A DNA stretch of 64,000 bases from Pseudomonas silvicola (lineage in GTDB: Bacteria > Pseudomonadota > Gammaproteobacteria > Pseudomonadales > Pseudomonadaceae): contig NZ_CP093280.1 in assembly GCF_026651855.1 (NCBI RefSeq), positions 4,194,001-4,258,000 of the forward strand. The letters run 5' to 3'. The position numbers were made by a program, and so were the translations under genes. Shown in pieces: positions 36,001 through 44,442 of this stretch (positions are counted from its first letter, which is position 1; each line of letters begins with the position of its first letter). The notes under the pieces are model-generated. The model worked only from the letters and a program-made list of their open reading frames with translations, made no database searches and had not been told where the DNA came from.

Positions 36001-38495
36001 CCGGGCGCCGCGAGGGCCGGGTGGCGCTGAGTTGCTACGCCTGCCACCACCTGGTGTGCACCCTGCTGGTCATGGGGGCCGGCCTGGACCGGGTCGAACA
36101 GCGCCTGGACAGTGCCCTGGCGCTGGCGGCCTCGTCGCATTTCGCCGACAGCCAGTTGTTGCTGCAGATCCAGCAGACTTACGTGCAAGCCTTGCGTGAC
36201 CCCGCGCTGTCGCCCCAGAGCGATCCGTTGCGCGCCTGGCACGAGGCGGTGCAGGGCAGTGCCATGCTGCCGGTGGCGTTTTTCTTCTGGCTGTACCGCG
36301 GAAAGCTGGCGTTCAGCCAGGGCCGCTATCACGACGCCCGGCACCACCTGGGCCGCGCCGAGCAGCTCAAGGGCTGCATGGCGGCCCACGTGCACGTGAT
36401 GGACGTAGCATTCTATTCGGCGCTCACCCACGCGGCCCTGGGCGAGGCGGCGCAGATGCAGTCCTACCTGGCGCGGCTGCGCCAGTGGGCGCGGCTCAAC
36501 CCGGCGTCATTCCTGCACCGCCAGTGGCTGGTGGACGCTGAAGTCGCCCGCCTGGGAGGCGAGCTGCTCAAGGCGTTGCGCCTGCTGGAGCAGGCCATCG
36601 ACCAGGCCGCGACCGTGGGCTGTGTGCCGGTGCAGGCACTGGCCCATGAACGCGCCGCCGAGTGCCATGAGGCCCTGGGCCTGGGCAGCGCCGCGCGCAG
36701 CCACCGGTTCAGCGCCCGGGACGCCTGGCAACGCTGGGGCGCACAGAGCCAGGTCGCAGCGCTGGAGGCTCGCCACCTGTACCTCAATGGCAAGCCACTG
36801 GATGCCCGTGCGTCCATCGACATGCTGCAAGGTCAGCAGTACCTGGACCTGGTGTCGGTGACCAAGGCCTCCCAGGCGCTGTCCCGCGAGATCGTCTTCG
36901 AGCGGCTGGTGGAAACCCTGATGGCCAACACGCTGGTGCACGCCGGTGCCCGCCGCGGCGCGCTGCTGCTGGTGGAGGCCAGTACGCTGCTGAGCGTGGC
37001 CAGCGCCGAAACGGTCGAAGCGGGCGCGCGGGTCACGGTGCACAGCCCTGCGCAGCGCCCCCAGGCCGTGCCGTTGTCGCTGCTGTACACGGTGATGCGC
37101 ACCGGGTGCTCGGTGACCCTGGGCCAGGCCGACGGCGACAGTGGTTTTACTGACGACCCCTATTTCAGCGGCCAGGTGCCGGGGTCGGTGCTGTGCTTGC
37201 CGTTGCTCAAGCAAGGGGAGGTGATTGGCCTGCTGTACCTGGAGAATCCGCTGGCACGCGGGGTGTTCACCCACGACCGGGTAGTGATGATCGAGGTGCT
37301 GGCGGCCCAGGCGGCTATCTCGCTGGAAACCGCGCGGCTGTATGCCCAGGTGCTTGACGAGAACGCCCGACGGCGGGAAACCGAAGCGCAGCTGCGTACC
37401 AGCGAAGGGTTATTGGCCATCGGCCAGAAGATCATCCGTTCGGGTTCGTTCCGCTGGGACGTCACCACGGACGTGGCCTACTGGACCGACGAGCTGTATG
37501 CCGTGTGGGGTTGGCCGGTCCGGGCCACGGCCCCTGGCGCGGTGGAACTGCTGCGCCGGGTGCACCCCGAGGACGCTGCGCGGTTCACGGCGCAGTTGCA
37601 ACGGGCGCGGCAGACCCGGTTGGCGTTTCGCATGGAGTTTCGCATTCTCGTGGACGACCGGGTGCGTTACCTGGAGGCCCATGGCGAGCCTGCCGAAGAC
37701 GGCGTGTTCATGGGCGTGACGTCCGATGTCAGTGAGCGGTGGGCTACCGAGGCGGCGTTGCGCAGTGCCCGGGCGGAACTGGCCAGGGTGCGCCACAGCA
37801 CGGTGATGGGGGAACTGGCCGCGTCCATTGCCCATGAAATCAACCAGCCGCTGGCTTCTATCGTGACCAACGCCAGCGCCAGCGTGCGCTGGTTGCAGCG
37901 TCAGCAGCCGCAGGTTGACGAAGCCCTGGCAGGGTTGCGCGACATCGCCCGCGATGGCAAGCGTGCGGCGGACATCATTCGCGCCTTGCAGGCCCTGGCC
38001 CGGCAGAAGCCCGCCGAGCGCCGCTGGCAGCCCATGGACGCGCTGATCAGCGAAGTACTGCGTCTTTGCGCGGTGGAGTTCGACCAGCAACACGTGAGCG
38101 TCAGGGCCCGGTTGCAGGCGGCCGCGGCACAGGTGCAGGTGGACGGTGTGCAATTGCAGCAGGTGCTGTACAACCTGGTCATCAACGCGCTGGATGCCAT
38201 GGCCGTCCTGCCGGCTGGCGAGCGGTGGCTGCAGGTGACCTCGACCGTGGAGGCGGGCGACGTGGTGGTCATCACCGTGGAAGACAGCGGCCCCGGGATC
38301 AGCGCTGAGCATCAGGACAGCATCTTCAGCGCATTCTTCACGACCAAGCCCACGGGCATGGGCATGGGGCTGGCGATCTGTCGCTCGATCCTGGATGCCC
38401 AGGAAGGCACCCTGAACCAGTGCCAGGGGCGCGCGGGGCAAACGGTGTTCGTGTTTACCCTGCCATCCCGAAACAGGTACCACCCGGACCTGTAG
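33009..38495 (+). CDS. Kinase-like/AAA ATPase/GAF/PAS/histidine kinase hybrid sensor
   Basis: 1828 residues from a GTG start. Seen in order: a Ser/Thr-kinase-like domain (about 20-270) with HRDIKPCN at 145-152 but MAFALA where DFG is expected; an AAA/STAND-type ATPase with P-loop GGALGSGKTALV near 340 and Walker B LLFFDDVQWLD near 472; a long helical TPR-like region (about 700-1270); GAF (about 1300-1440); PAS (about 1455-1580); a histidine kinase with H-box AHEINQPLAS near 1608, NALDAM, DSGPGIS and GMGMGLAI. Family knowledge: these hybrid kinases are cytoplasmic sensors. The regulator gene upstream is the likely phosphotransfer partner. The loss of the DFG Asp suggests a pseudokinase domain. 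Confidence 0.9.
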   Translation: MTGRQPLPGELAAYRQQLGAFDEQWLRHLTWRLLLVDGEVARYRVRSPISARDWLIARPAALPSQGGFRRLHQEYDLRQHLDPAWAVMPVALISAVDGPLLVLDENQGRSLHEVVGEGLSIARFLRLALGAASAVGQLHRSGLLHRDIKPCNLMESTDGSVRLMAFALACRRDAAQPAPRAICGSFAYMSPEQGGRVGADVDERSDLYALGVSFYEMLTGRVPFEGNDPVEWLHQHLALQPTPLGELRPSVPAPLAAVVLKLLAKQPAERYACADDLCVDLRLCLVQWDEYQAIQPFEPGARTALSAPRWRQLPGREREAAVLHDRVMRCAVTGEGELVWLGGALGSGKTALVRQLHQDLVNGSIVFAVARVDHPGQITPFGALSTALRALVMRVLGEHPEGLAGWRNRLLKTLGADASLILALVPELGLVTGHLPPVPEPARPDTGLRLQGLLRAFIAAFGTPGTPLLLFFDDVQWLDADTFTLLHSLVHAPLAHVVLVLAGREPVPANTVLAQAARAHGAHCTELNLAPLDRAAVLAMVNGLLGSEGDALLPLAVIVQDKSGGNPLFIQQLVRTLLEEKRLVPQPGALGWAWDQQALLTSPLADNVVDLLVARLGRLPRRTRWLLGLLALLGNRAGHDELARLSRIGSVRVSQGLAAAVQGGLLLVEGDGWCFSHERVRETAYHAIAEGYRAVLHTRLARLLIQSMSDASPRTELFRIALHIQQSAHARLRERDLGAFIDALLEAAQRAREAATLPFALQYLRLARQLAARQWWAQPAEQAYAVDLLYAQCLMHTADYAAAHACIEHRLERVQSLTQVSALHVLKVEALTLADGYAAALQAGRAGLAMFGLTFAAGDVPARPVAADPPISALAPMRRLDNSFVAAALDLMAAMIIPAILVDRPLATRLLERMLDMTWRHGVSPAAIHGLAWYGVLLADSPDSCELGLQYGDLAVRLEQVVGEPYTQASTQLALGRISVWTRSLGFSLECGEQAFLAGRREGRVALSCYACHHLVCTLLVMGAGLDRVEQRLDSALALAASSHFADSQLLLQIQQTYVQALRDPALSPQSDPLRAWHEAVQGSAMLPVAFFFWLYRGKLAFSQGRYHDARHHLGRAEQLKGCMAAHVHVMDVAFYSALTHAALGEAAQMQSYLARLRQWARLNPASFLHRQWLVDAEVARLGGELLKALRLLEQAIDQAATVGCVPVQALAHERAAECHEALGLGSAARSHRFSARDAWQRWGAQSQVAALEARHLYLNGKPLDARASIDMLQGQQYLDLVSVTKASQALSREIVFERLVETLMANTLVHAGARRGALLLVEASTLLSVASAETVEAGARVTVHSPAQRPQAVPLSLLYTVMRTGCSVTLGQADGDSGFTDDPYFSGQVPGSVLCLPLLKQGEVIGLLYLENPLARGVFTHDRVVMIEVLAAQAAISLETARLYAQVLDENARRRETEAQLRTSEGLLAIGQKIIRSGSFRWDVTTDVAYWTDELYAVWGWPVRATAPGAVELLRRVHPEDAARFTAQLQRARQTRLAFRMEFRILVDDRVRYLEAHGEPAEDGVFMGVTSDVSERWATEAALRSARAELARVRHSTVMGELAASIAHEINQPLASIVTNASASVRWLQRQQPQVDEALAGLRDIARDGKRAADIIRALQALARQKPAERRWQPMDALISEVLRLCAVEFDQQHVSVRARLQAAAAQVQVDGVQLQQVLYNLVINALDAMAVLPAGERWLQVTSTVEAGDVVVITVEDSGPGISAEHQDSIFSAFFTTKPTGMGMGLAICRSILDAQEGTLNQCQGRAGQTVFVFTLPSRNRYHPDL

Positions 38496-38533
38496 CGGAC
38501 CTTGCCGCGTTGCTGCAGGGCGCGCGGGCCGTT

Positions 38534-38612
38534 GTGGGACCGGGCGCCCGCTCGGGAAGCGGGTAACGCGGTCGATCTGGCAGGCCCCTTCCCGAGCTTC
38601 GCCCGGTCCCAC
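38534..38612. repeat. REP pair (BIME-like inverted repeat)
   Basis: GTGGGACCGGGCG...CTCGGGAAG faces its near-exact inverse (CTTCCCGAG...CCGGTCCCAC), with about 28 bases between. It lies just after the hybrid kinase gene and before the convergent hydrolase gene, and may act as an mRNA-end stabiliser or terminator. Confidence 0.8.
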
Positions 38613-38727
38613 GGGGTTGCCATGGCCGTATAGCAGCGGACCTGGCCGCGTCACCTGCGCCGCGTAGCATCAGGCATACCGCGGACGCGGCCTCAAGGCT
38701 GCTAAAGGCCCTTGGCAAGACCGGCCG

Positions 38728-39549
38728 TCAGCCGCGGGCGAACGCCAGCAGGTCCTGGTTCAACTGGTCCTTGTGGGTGAAGTACACCGCGTGCGGGGCG
38801 CCCGGGTAGACTTTCAATGTGGCCCCGCGCACCAGTTCGGCTGCGGCCTTGCCGGTCACCTCGAAGCTGACCACCGCATCGCCGTCGCCATGGATGACCA
38901 GGGTCGGTATGTCGATGCTGCGCAAGTCCGGGCGGAAGTCGGTTTCCGAGAAGGCCTTCACGCAATCAAGGGTGCCCTTGAAGCTTGCTTGCAGGGCCAG
39001 GAACTGGGTCCACTCGAGCATCGGCTTGCCTACGTTGCTCCCCGGCTTGTCGCTGCCCGTGAATACCGGCCCGAAGGCATCCAGGAAACCGGCGCGGTCA
39101 TTGAGCAGGCCGGCGCGGATACCGTCGAAAATCGCCGGGTCCATGCCCTCGGGATGGTCGTCCCGGCGGATCATCAGCGGTGTCACCGCGCTGACCAGCA
39201 CGGCCTTGGCGATGCGCTTGCTGCCGTGGCGCCCCAGGTAGCGGGCGACTTCGCCGCCGCCCATGGAGAAGCCGACCAGCACGGCATTGCTGATATCCAG
39301 GTGGCTGAGCAACTGTTCCAGGTCATCGGCGAAGGTGTCGTAGTCGTAGCCGCTCCACGGTTGGCTGGAACGGCCGAACCCGCGACGGTCATGGGCGATC
39401 ACCCGAAAGCCGTTGGCCGCAAGGAAATTCGCCTGGTAGTCCCACATGTCGGCGTTCAGTGGCCAGCCATGGCTGAGTACCACGGGCTGCCCGCTGCCCC
39501 AGTCCTTGTAATGGATTTCAGTGCCGTCTTGAGTGGTGATGTAAGGCAT
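38728..39549 (-). CDS. Alpha/beta hydrolase, non-heme chloroperoxidase/arylesterase type
   Basis: 273 residues, the usual length. Seen: [20 protein letters not shown], oxyanion [10 protein letters not shown], nucleophile Ser in GFSMGGGE (near 96), Asp in HGDGDAVV and His in PGAPHAVY, a complete triad. Family knowledge: cofactor-free haloperoxidases/esterases that hydrolyse aryl esters and perhydrolyse short acids; the in vivo substrate is generally unknown. It is cytoplasmic, with no signal peptide. It is divergent from an AraC-type regulator gene, with a 16-bp perfect inverted repeat between them, so it is probably that regulator's target. Confidence 0.88.
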   Translation of the reverse strand: MPYITTQDGTEIHYKDWGSGQPVVLSHGWPLNADMWDYQANFLAANGFRVIAHDRRGFGRSSQPWSGYDYDTFADDLEQLLSHLDISNAVLVGFSMGGGEVARYLGRHGSKRIAKAVLVSAVTPLMIRRDDHPEGMDPAIFDGIRAGLLNDRAGFLDAFGPVFTGSDKPGSNVGKPMLEWTQFLALQASFKGTLDCVKAFSETDFRPDLRSIDIPTLVIHGDGDAVVSFEVTGKAAAELVRGATLKVYPGAPHAVYFTHKDQLNQDLLAFARG

Positions 39550-39619
39550 GCTCGACTCCTGTAACGGTGAGGGGGAACCGCCACGCTAATCCTTGGCCAG
39601 GGATAATTCCTTGGCCTGG

Positions 39620-39660
39620 CCTTAAACGTTCTGAAGGGTGCGATTTCAGAACGTTTAAGG
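39620..39660. promoter_or_regulatory. 16-bp perfect inverted repeat between divergent hydrolase and AraC genes
   Basis: Arms CCTTAAACGTTCTGAA and TTCAGAACGTTTAAGG with a 9-base loop, centred midway (about 90 bases from each start). Divergent genes rule out a terminator, so an operator, probably for the adjacent AraC-type regulator, is likely. Confidence 0.65.
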
Positions 39661-39733
39661 GACCGGCAAGGACGCCTCAGGGGCCGGCGGTGGAGACTGC
39701 AAGGGTAGTTCAGACTGTACAAGGAGCGACCTG

Positions 39734-40297
39734 ATGAATGCCTGTACCCCAGCCCCCACCGGCCCGCTGGACCCGGTGACCCTCGACCTGCTGCTGACCC
39801 TGGCGGCCACCCTGGCCGACAGTGACGGCGCCCAGCCCAAGGCGCTTTACCAGCATTCCAGCGCCCTGTGCACGCACCTGCTGGTGCACTACAGCGACGT
39901 CGTTGCGGAGCCTGCGCCGACGCGCATCGCTCTGTCACCCTGGCAGGAGCGTCGGGCCAAGCAACTGATGCAGGAGCGGATGAGCGGTGACCTGTCGATC
40001 GCCGACGTGGCGCGCGCCTGTTCGCTGTCGCGCAGCCATTTTTCCCGTGCGTTCAAGAAGGCCACCGGCCAGGCCCCCAGGGACTGGTTGGTGCAGGCGC
40101 GCATCGAGCGGGCCAAAACGCTGCTGGCCGACCGCGCACTGTCCATTGCGCAGGTAGGGCTGGAATGCGGTTTCGCCGACCAGTCGCATTTTACCCGAGT
40201 GTTTACCCGTCACCTGGGTACCACGCCGTTTGCCTGGCGCCGGGGTATTAACCCTCGGGTTAATGGCACGGCGCCAGGTTTGGCCCTTACCAGCTGA
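39734..40297 (+). CDS. AraC-family transcriptional regulator (short)
   Basis: 187 residues. Seen: a C-terminal AraC DNA-binding domain with two HTHs (DLSIADVARACSLSRSHFSR and LSIAQVGLECGFADQSHFTR) over about residues 75-175. The N-terminal 70 residues are not a recognisable cupin sensor domain. AGGAG lies upstream of the ATG. It is divergent from the chloroperoxidase-type hydrolase with a large inverted repeat in between. The stop overlaps the convergent porin gene by 11 bases. Family knowledge: short AraC proteins of this type often control an adjacent hydrolase gene. Effector unknown. Confidence 0.88.
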   Translation: MNACTPAPTGPLDPVTLDLLLTLAATLADSDGAQPKALYQHSSALCTHLLVHYSDVVAEPAPTRIALSPWQERRAKQLMQERMSGDLSIADVARACSLSRSHFSRAFKKATGQAPRDWLVQARIERAKTLLADRALSIAQVGLECGFADQSHFTRVFTRHLGTTPFAWRRGINPRVNGTAPGLALTS

Positions 40298-41702
40298 ACT
40301 TCATTTCCACGCCCAGGTAATTGCTGTCATGGCCACCGGCGTCGCGCAGGCTCTGCCCGACGTCGTAGTGCACCGCCTCCACGGCGCCACTGAGGTTGGC
40401 GGTGAAGGCATAGTCAGCGCGCACCTGAGCATAGGCCCCGGTCCAGCGTTGGCCGGTGCCGGCGGTATTGGCCACCGCGATGTTGGGCTGGGTGTACACC
40501 GCGTCTTCGGTGGTCTGGCGCCATAACAGGCCGATGGCGGTCTGCACGCTCAACCCGGGCAACGGTTTGACCGTAATCGATGGCTTGACGTGGATCAGGT
40601 TGCTGTAGCCGGTGTAGCCCGCCAGCGTGAAGTAGTAGCCGTTGGGAAACAGCGGGTTGAAGGTGCCCACGCGGCCATCACCGGGGTGGCTATCCCCCGA
40701 GGCCATGTCCACTTGCAGGCCCACGCGCGGGGTCCAGCGAATGTCGGCGAAGGTGTAGCCCACGCGGCTGCCCGCTGCCCAGGCGCGAATGTCCTTGCCC
40801 CCCACCGAACCGCCTTGCAGCATGCCCTCCAGGTCCCAGTCGACGCTGGCGGCGCTACCGGCGTAGCGGGCGTCGAATATCGCCCGGTTTTCCGAGCCCG
40901 TGGCGTCCAGGTACTGGGCCTGGTCGCGTTGGTAGCGTGCATAGTAGGCTGACAGCTCCTGCTGGTTGCCCACCAGGCGCTCCACCCTCAGCATGTCGAA
41001 GCGCACGGCGTGGCTGGAGGTGTCATCGAATTCGTGGTCGTCGCGGTACTGCACCGGGTGGCTGGCAATAGCGATGAAGCGCCACTGGGTAGTTTCCCAG
41101 TCGGCCCACAGGGCGTCGAACGACTGGCGTACGTTGGGGCCATCGCGGGACGAGACGAAACGCTGCAGATCGAAAGCGAAATCCTGGCGGCCGACGCGAG
41201 TCTTGAACGTGCCGCTGCCAAAGGCATTGACGTACTCCAGGAACGCCAGGCGCAGGTCCAGGCGGTTCTGGTCAGCGCCGCCAACGGTGGTCTTGTCGTA
41301 GGCGCGCACATCCTCCAACTGGGTGAACAGGCGCCAGTGCTCGTTGAAGTGCAGGTCGGCGTGTACCTGGAAACGCTGCAGCAGGTAATTGTCGCGGGCC
41401 ACGCCCCGGGTGCCGAAGCCGCTGGCGTCGTTCATTTCCAGGCGTTCACGCAAGGTGGCACCCAGGGACAGCCAGGCGCCGTCGCTGCCCAGCGGGATGT
41501 ACTTGAGGTTGTCCAGCGGTTCGCTGCGCAGGGCCGGGGAGGCCAGCGCCGACCAGTCTTCCTGCCAGCGGTTGGCCTTGATCGCCGGGCGACCGTCGTC
41601 GCCCTCGGCGTTGGCAGGCGCGCTCAACAGCGGCCACAGCAACGCCAGCGACAGGCCCGCCAGGCGGGCAGGGGCCACGCGGGTTTCACCTGGCATGGCC
41701 AT
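40287..41702 (-). CDS. AlgE-like (alginate export family) outer-membrane porin
   Basis: 471 residues from the ATG at 41702, with GAGG five bases upstream. Seen: a signal peptide (about 1-32, ending APANA), then alternating beta-strand pattern with family-typical LRERLEMNDASGFG, FQVHADLHFNEHWRLFTQLED and RVGRQDFAFD, ending in FSW, a terminal aromatic pattern for outer-membrane insertion. Family knowledge: although named for AlgE, many members are general substrate channels. It starts five bases after the exported VOC-protein gene stops, so the pair is an operon. Substrate unknown. Confidence 0.85.
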   Translation of the reverse strand: MAMPGETRVAPARLAGLSLALLWPLLSAPANAEGDDGRPAIKANRWQEDWSALASPALRSEPLDNLKYIPLGSDGAWLSLGATLRERLEMNDASGFGTRGVARDNYLLQRFQVHADLHFNEHWRLFTQLEDVRAYDKTTVGGADQNRLDLRLAFLEYVNAFGSGTFKTRVGRQDFAFDLQRFVSSRDGPNVRQSFDALWADWETTQWRFIAIASHPVQYRDDHEFDDTSSHAVRFDMLRVERLVGNQQELSAYYARYQRDQAQYLDATGSENRAIFDARYAGSAASVDWDLEGMLQGGSVGGKDIRAWAAGSRVGYTFADIRWTPRVGLQVDMASGDSHPGDGRVGTFNPLFPNGYYFTLAGYTGYSNLIHVKPSITVKPLPGLSVQTAIGLLWRQTTEDAVYTQPNIAVANTAGTGQRWTGAYAQVRADYAFTANLSGAVEAVHYDVGQSLRDAGGHDSNYLGVEMKFSW

Positions 41703-41707
41703 CACCC

Positions 41708-42580
41708 TCACTGCTGGGTCACGGGCTGGTGGATTTCAGCCACGTAGCCGCCGGGGAACTGCACCATCGCCGCCTTGCGACCGTCGCTGCCAAATGGCGC
41801 GACCAGCACGGTGGCGCCGCTGCCGGTGGCCTTCTGCAGGGTGGCGTCGAGGTCGGCGACTTCGTAGCCGGTGGTTTCGTGGCCGTAGGGGAACGGCAGG
41901 TGGCCGTCGGTAACCAGCACGGTCATGCGGCCGAAGTCGGAACTGATGCGCACGCGTTCGAAGGTACCCTTGTCTCGGCCGATTTCCACGCCGGGGGCGT
42001 GCTTGTCATCACTGATCACCTTGCCATGGGAAAAGGTGGTGAAGGCCTTGACGAACGCTGGCGCGCGATCGGGAGAGACGTACACACGGTTTTCCGGCAC
42101 CCGCTCGAACGCGGTGTAATTGGGTGCGGTCGTGTGCCAGTACAGTTGCAGGTTGACGCCACCCGGCCATTGCACCACGGCGTCGCGGCCAATGGGGTCG
42201 GGGAAGGGCGCGACAATCACGTCGGCGCCGGCCTTGCGCGCTTGCTCGATGGCCAGGTCCAGGTCCTTGACCAGGTAGCCGTTGCGCTCGTCGCCGAACG
42301 GGTGGGGTATGGGGGTCTTGAAGCCGAACAGGGAGATGGTCCCGGAGGGGGTCTGCAGCAGTTGCGAGGTGGTGCTGCTGGGCGTCGGGGTGACATCGGC
42401 AACGACCTGGGCAGTGCTCTTGCCGCCGAAGGTAGCCAGGAAGCTCTGCACGAACGGGTCGACATCGGCGGGGGCCACATAGACGTGGCTGGTATCGTAC
42501 TGCGGGCCTACCGCAGGGCCAGTGGCGGCCAGGGCCGACAGGGGCGTGGCCAGGGACAAGATCAACAGGGTGTGACGCAT
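41708..42580 (-). CDS. Exported VOC (glyoxalase/dioxygenase-fold) protein
   Basis: 290 residues. Seen: a clear signal peptide (about 1-19, cut after ALA), then two VOC-type halves with repeated ends (GGVNLQLYW in the first, GGYVAEIH in the second) and paired DLDLAIEQARKAGADV / DLDATLQKATGSGATV helices. Family knowledge: VOC enzymes bind a divalent metal and are usually cytoplasmic, so a periplasmic member is uncommon. It is co-transcribed with the AlgE-like porin, suggesting it acts on a molecule entering the periplasm. GGAG precedes the ATG. Reaction unknown. Confidence 0.8.
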   Translation of the reverse strand: MRHTLLILSLATPLSALAATGPAVGPQYDTSHVYVAPADVDPFVQSFLATFGGKSTAQVVADVTPTPSSTTSQLLQTPSGTISLFGFKTPIPHPFGDERNGYLVKDLDLAIEQARKAGADVIVAPFPDPIGRDAVVQWPGGVNLQLYWHTTAPNYTAFERVPENRVYVSPDRAPAFVKAFTTFSHGKVISDDKHAPGVEIGRDKGTFERVRISSDFGRMTVLVTDGHLPFPYGHETTGYEVADLDATLQKATGSGATVLVAPFGSDGRKAAMVQFPGGYVAEIHQPVTQQ

Positions 42581-42690
42581 GACACTCTCCAGGACGGGAA
42601 ACGGACAGCGTCAGGGTGAGGTCAGGGGTACATGAATAATTGCATGGCTGTGCTTTTGTGTCGAAGACACCGCGCCGACCCGCTGCCCTT

Positions 42691-42778
42691 GTGGGGCCGG
42701 GCGAAGCTCGGGAAGCAGGCACCGCATGATGACTGGAACTGCGCGGTGCATGGTTCCCGAGCTTGCGCCCGGTCCCAC
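42691..42778. repeat. REP pair (BIME-like inverted repeat)
   Basis: GTGGGGCCGGGCGAAGCTCG and its inverse (TTCCCGAGCTTGCGCCCGGT) are separated by about 39 bases, just downstream of the pcaJ stop on the minus strand. Same family as the pairs at 38534 and 50126. Confidence 0.8.
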
Positions 42779-42790
42779 AGGAGAGGGATA

Positions 42791-43432
42791 TCAGCGAATC
42801 AGCGGCACGCCGCTCAGTTCCTGCAGGGCTTCGAAGGTGATGTCAGCCACGATTTCGCGTACTTTCAGGCCGTCGCTCGTGACATCCAGGATGGCCAGGT
42901 CAGTGTAGATGCGGCTCACGCAGGCAATGCCGGTCAGCGGGTAGGTGCACTCGGGCACCAACTTGCTCTCACCGGTCTTGGTCAGGTGGTCCATCATCAC
43001 GAACACCTGGCGCGCGCCGGTAGCCAGGTCCATGGCGCCGCCCACGGCCGGGATCGAGCCTTCGGCACCGGTGTGCCAGTTGGCCAGGTCGCCCTTGACC
43101 GATACCTGGAAGGCACCGAGCACGGCGATGTCGATGTGGCCGCCGCGCATCATCGAGAACGAGTCAGCGTGGTGGAAGAACGCACCACCGGTCAGCAGGG
43201 TCACGTGCTGCTTGCCGGCGTTGATCAGGTCATCGTCCTCTTCGCCCTCGGCCGGGCTCGGGCCCATGCCCAGCACGCCGTTCTCGGAGTGCAGGAACAC
43301 TTCCTTGTCGCCCAGGTAGTTGGCCACCAGGGTCGGCACGCCGATGCCCAGGTTGACGTAGGAACCTTCGGCGATGTCTTCGGCCACGCGTTGGGCCATT
43401 TCGTTACGCGAGAGTTTTTTAATGGCAGTCAT
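42791..43432 (-). CDS. pcaJ: 3-oxoadipate CoA-transferase subunit B
   Basis: 213 residues, the same length as P. putida PcaJ as I recall it, and nearly collinear with it. Seen: the active-site Glu motif HSENGVLGMGP and GGAFFHHADSFSMMRGGH. Reaction (family knowledge): transfers CoA from succinyl-CoA to 3-oxoadipate in the protocatechuate branch of the beta-ketoadipate pathway; a heterotetramer with subunit A. The start is eight bases after the subunit A stop. As in P. putida KT2440, where pcaIJ stands apart from other pca genes, no pca genes surround it. A paralogous acetoacetate or succinyl transferase remains an alternative. Confidence 0.88.
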   Translation of the reverse strand: MTAIKKLSRNEMAQRVAEDIAEGSYVNLGIGVPTLVANYLGDKEVFLHSENGVLGMGPSPAEGEEDDDLINAGKQHVTLLTGGAFFHHADSFSMMRGGHIDIAVLGAFQVSVKGDLANWHTGAEGSIPAVGGAMDLATGARQVFVMMDHLTKTGESKLVPECTYPLTGIACVSRIYTDLAILDVTSDGLKVREIVADITFEALQELSGVPLIR

Positions 43433-43440
43433 GGCAGGCC

Positions 43441-44127
43441 TCAAACAGCTTTGGCGGAAGGGTAGGTCGGCACGGCAACCACGCGCTGGACAAAGATGCC
43501 CGGCGTGATGATGTGCTCGGGGTCCAGTTCGCCCAGCTCGACGATCTCGTTCACCTGCGCGATGGCGGTCTTGGCGGCCATGGCCATGATCGGCCCGAAG
43601 TTGCGCGCGGCCTTGCGGTACACCAGGTTGCCCCAGCGGTCGCCCTTGTAGGCCTTGATCAGGGCGATGTCTGCGTGCAGGGGCATTTCCAGCACGTAGT
43701 TGCGGCCGTCGATCACGCGGGTTTCCTTGCCTTCGGCCAGCAGGGTGCCGAAGCCGGTGGGCGAGAAGAACGCACCGATGCCCGAGCCTGCGGCGCGGAT
43801 GCGCTCGGCCAGGTTGCCTTGTGGCACCACTTCCAGTTCCACTTTGCCGGCGCGGTACAGCTCGTCGAACACATAAGAGTCGGACTGGCGCGGGAAGGAG
43901 CAGATCACTTTGCGCACGCTACCGGCCTTGAGCAGCGCCGCCAGGCCCACGTCGCCGTTGCCGGCGTTGTTGCTGATGATGGTCAGCTCGCGCGCGCCGG
44001 AGGCGATCACGCCGTCCACCAGCTCCGAAGGCATGCCGGCCGTGCCGAAACCACCCACCATGATGGTAGAGCCGTCGGCAATCCCTTCCACCGCGGCAGC
44101 GATGGACTCAAATGTTTTATTGATCAA
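43441..44127 (-). CDS. pcaI: 3-oxoadipate CoA-transferase subunit A
   Basis: 228 residues from a TTG start (residues LINKTFESI), chosen because CAGGAG lies at the right distance and the family begins MINKTYESI; an upstream in-frame start would add 13 residues. Seen: glycine-rich CoA-binding motif GGFGTAGMPSELVDG, NNAGNGDVGLAALL and PTGFGTLLAEGKETR, close to recalled PcaI. Works with subunit B in 3-oxoadipate activation. The C-terminal tail (PTYPSAKAV) differs from KT2440. The leader to the candidate PcaR box is about 200 bases. Confidence 0.88.
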   Translation of the reverse strand: MINKTFESIAAAVEGIADGSTIMVGGFGTAGMPSELVDGVIASGARELTIISNNAGNGDVGLAALLKAGSVRKVICSFPRQSDSYVFDELYRAGKVELEVVPQGNLAERIRAAGSGIGAFFSPTGFGTLLAEGKETRVIDGRNYVLEMPLHADIALIKAYKGDRWGNLVYRKAARNFGPIMAMAAKTAIAQVNEIVELGELDPEHIITPGIFVQRVVAVPTYPSAKAV

Positions 44128-44323
44128 AGCGAGCTCCTGGTTTTTCCTGGAGTGTGAGTGAATCAAGGCACGGGCCAGGCGGCGGCCACGTCTGCTTGCT
44201 TGTTATTAGCTTAGCCAACCCGGGGGTGGCGGCGACGCCAGTTACCCCGTGAGGGGCATTTGTCGTCCTGGGCTATAGCCTGCCGCAAATCGGGCGCGGG
44301 GGAGAGTGCCAAATGGTGAATTG

Positions 44324-44338
44324 GTGCGATTACCGGAC
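44324..44338 (-). promoter_or_regulatory. Candidate PcaR box upstream of pcaIJ
   Basis: On the minus strand GTCCGGTAATCGCAC matches 13 of 15 positions of the PcaR box recalled from P. putida pcaIJ (GTTCGATAATCGCAC). A weaker half-match with the same ATCGCAC end lies about 19 bases upstream. The rest of the 315-bp gap 44128-44442 shows no gene. Confidence 0.45.
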
Positions 44339-44442
44339 GGTTGTGCGATATCTGGAACTTGTAGCGTCCGTAGCCGCGACCGTGAGGCCGCGTTGGCGGT
44401 ACAGACGGTGTGCCGGTTGCTGCGCGGCGCCGCCAAGGGTAT

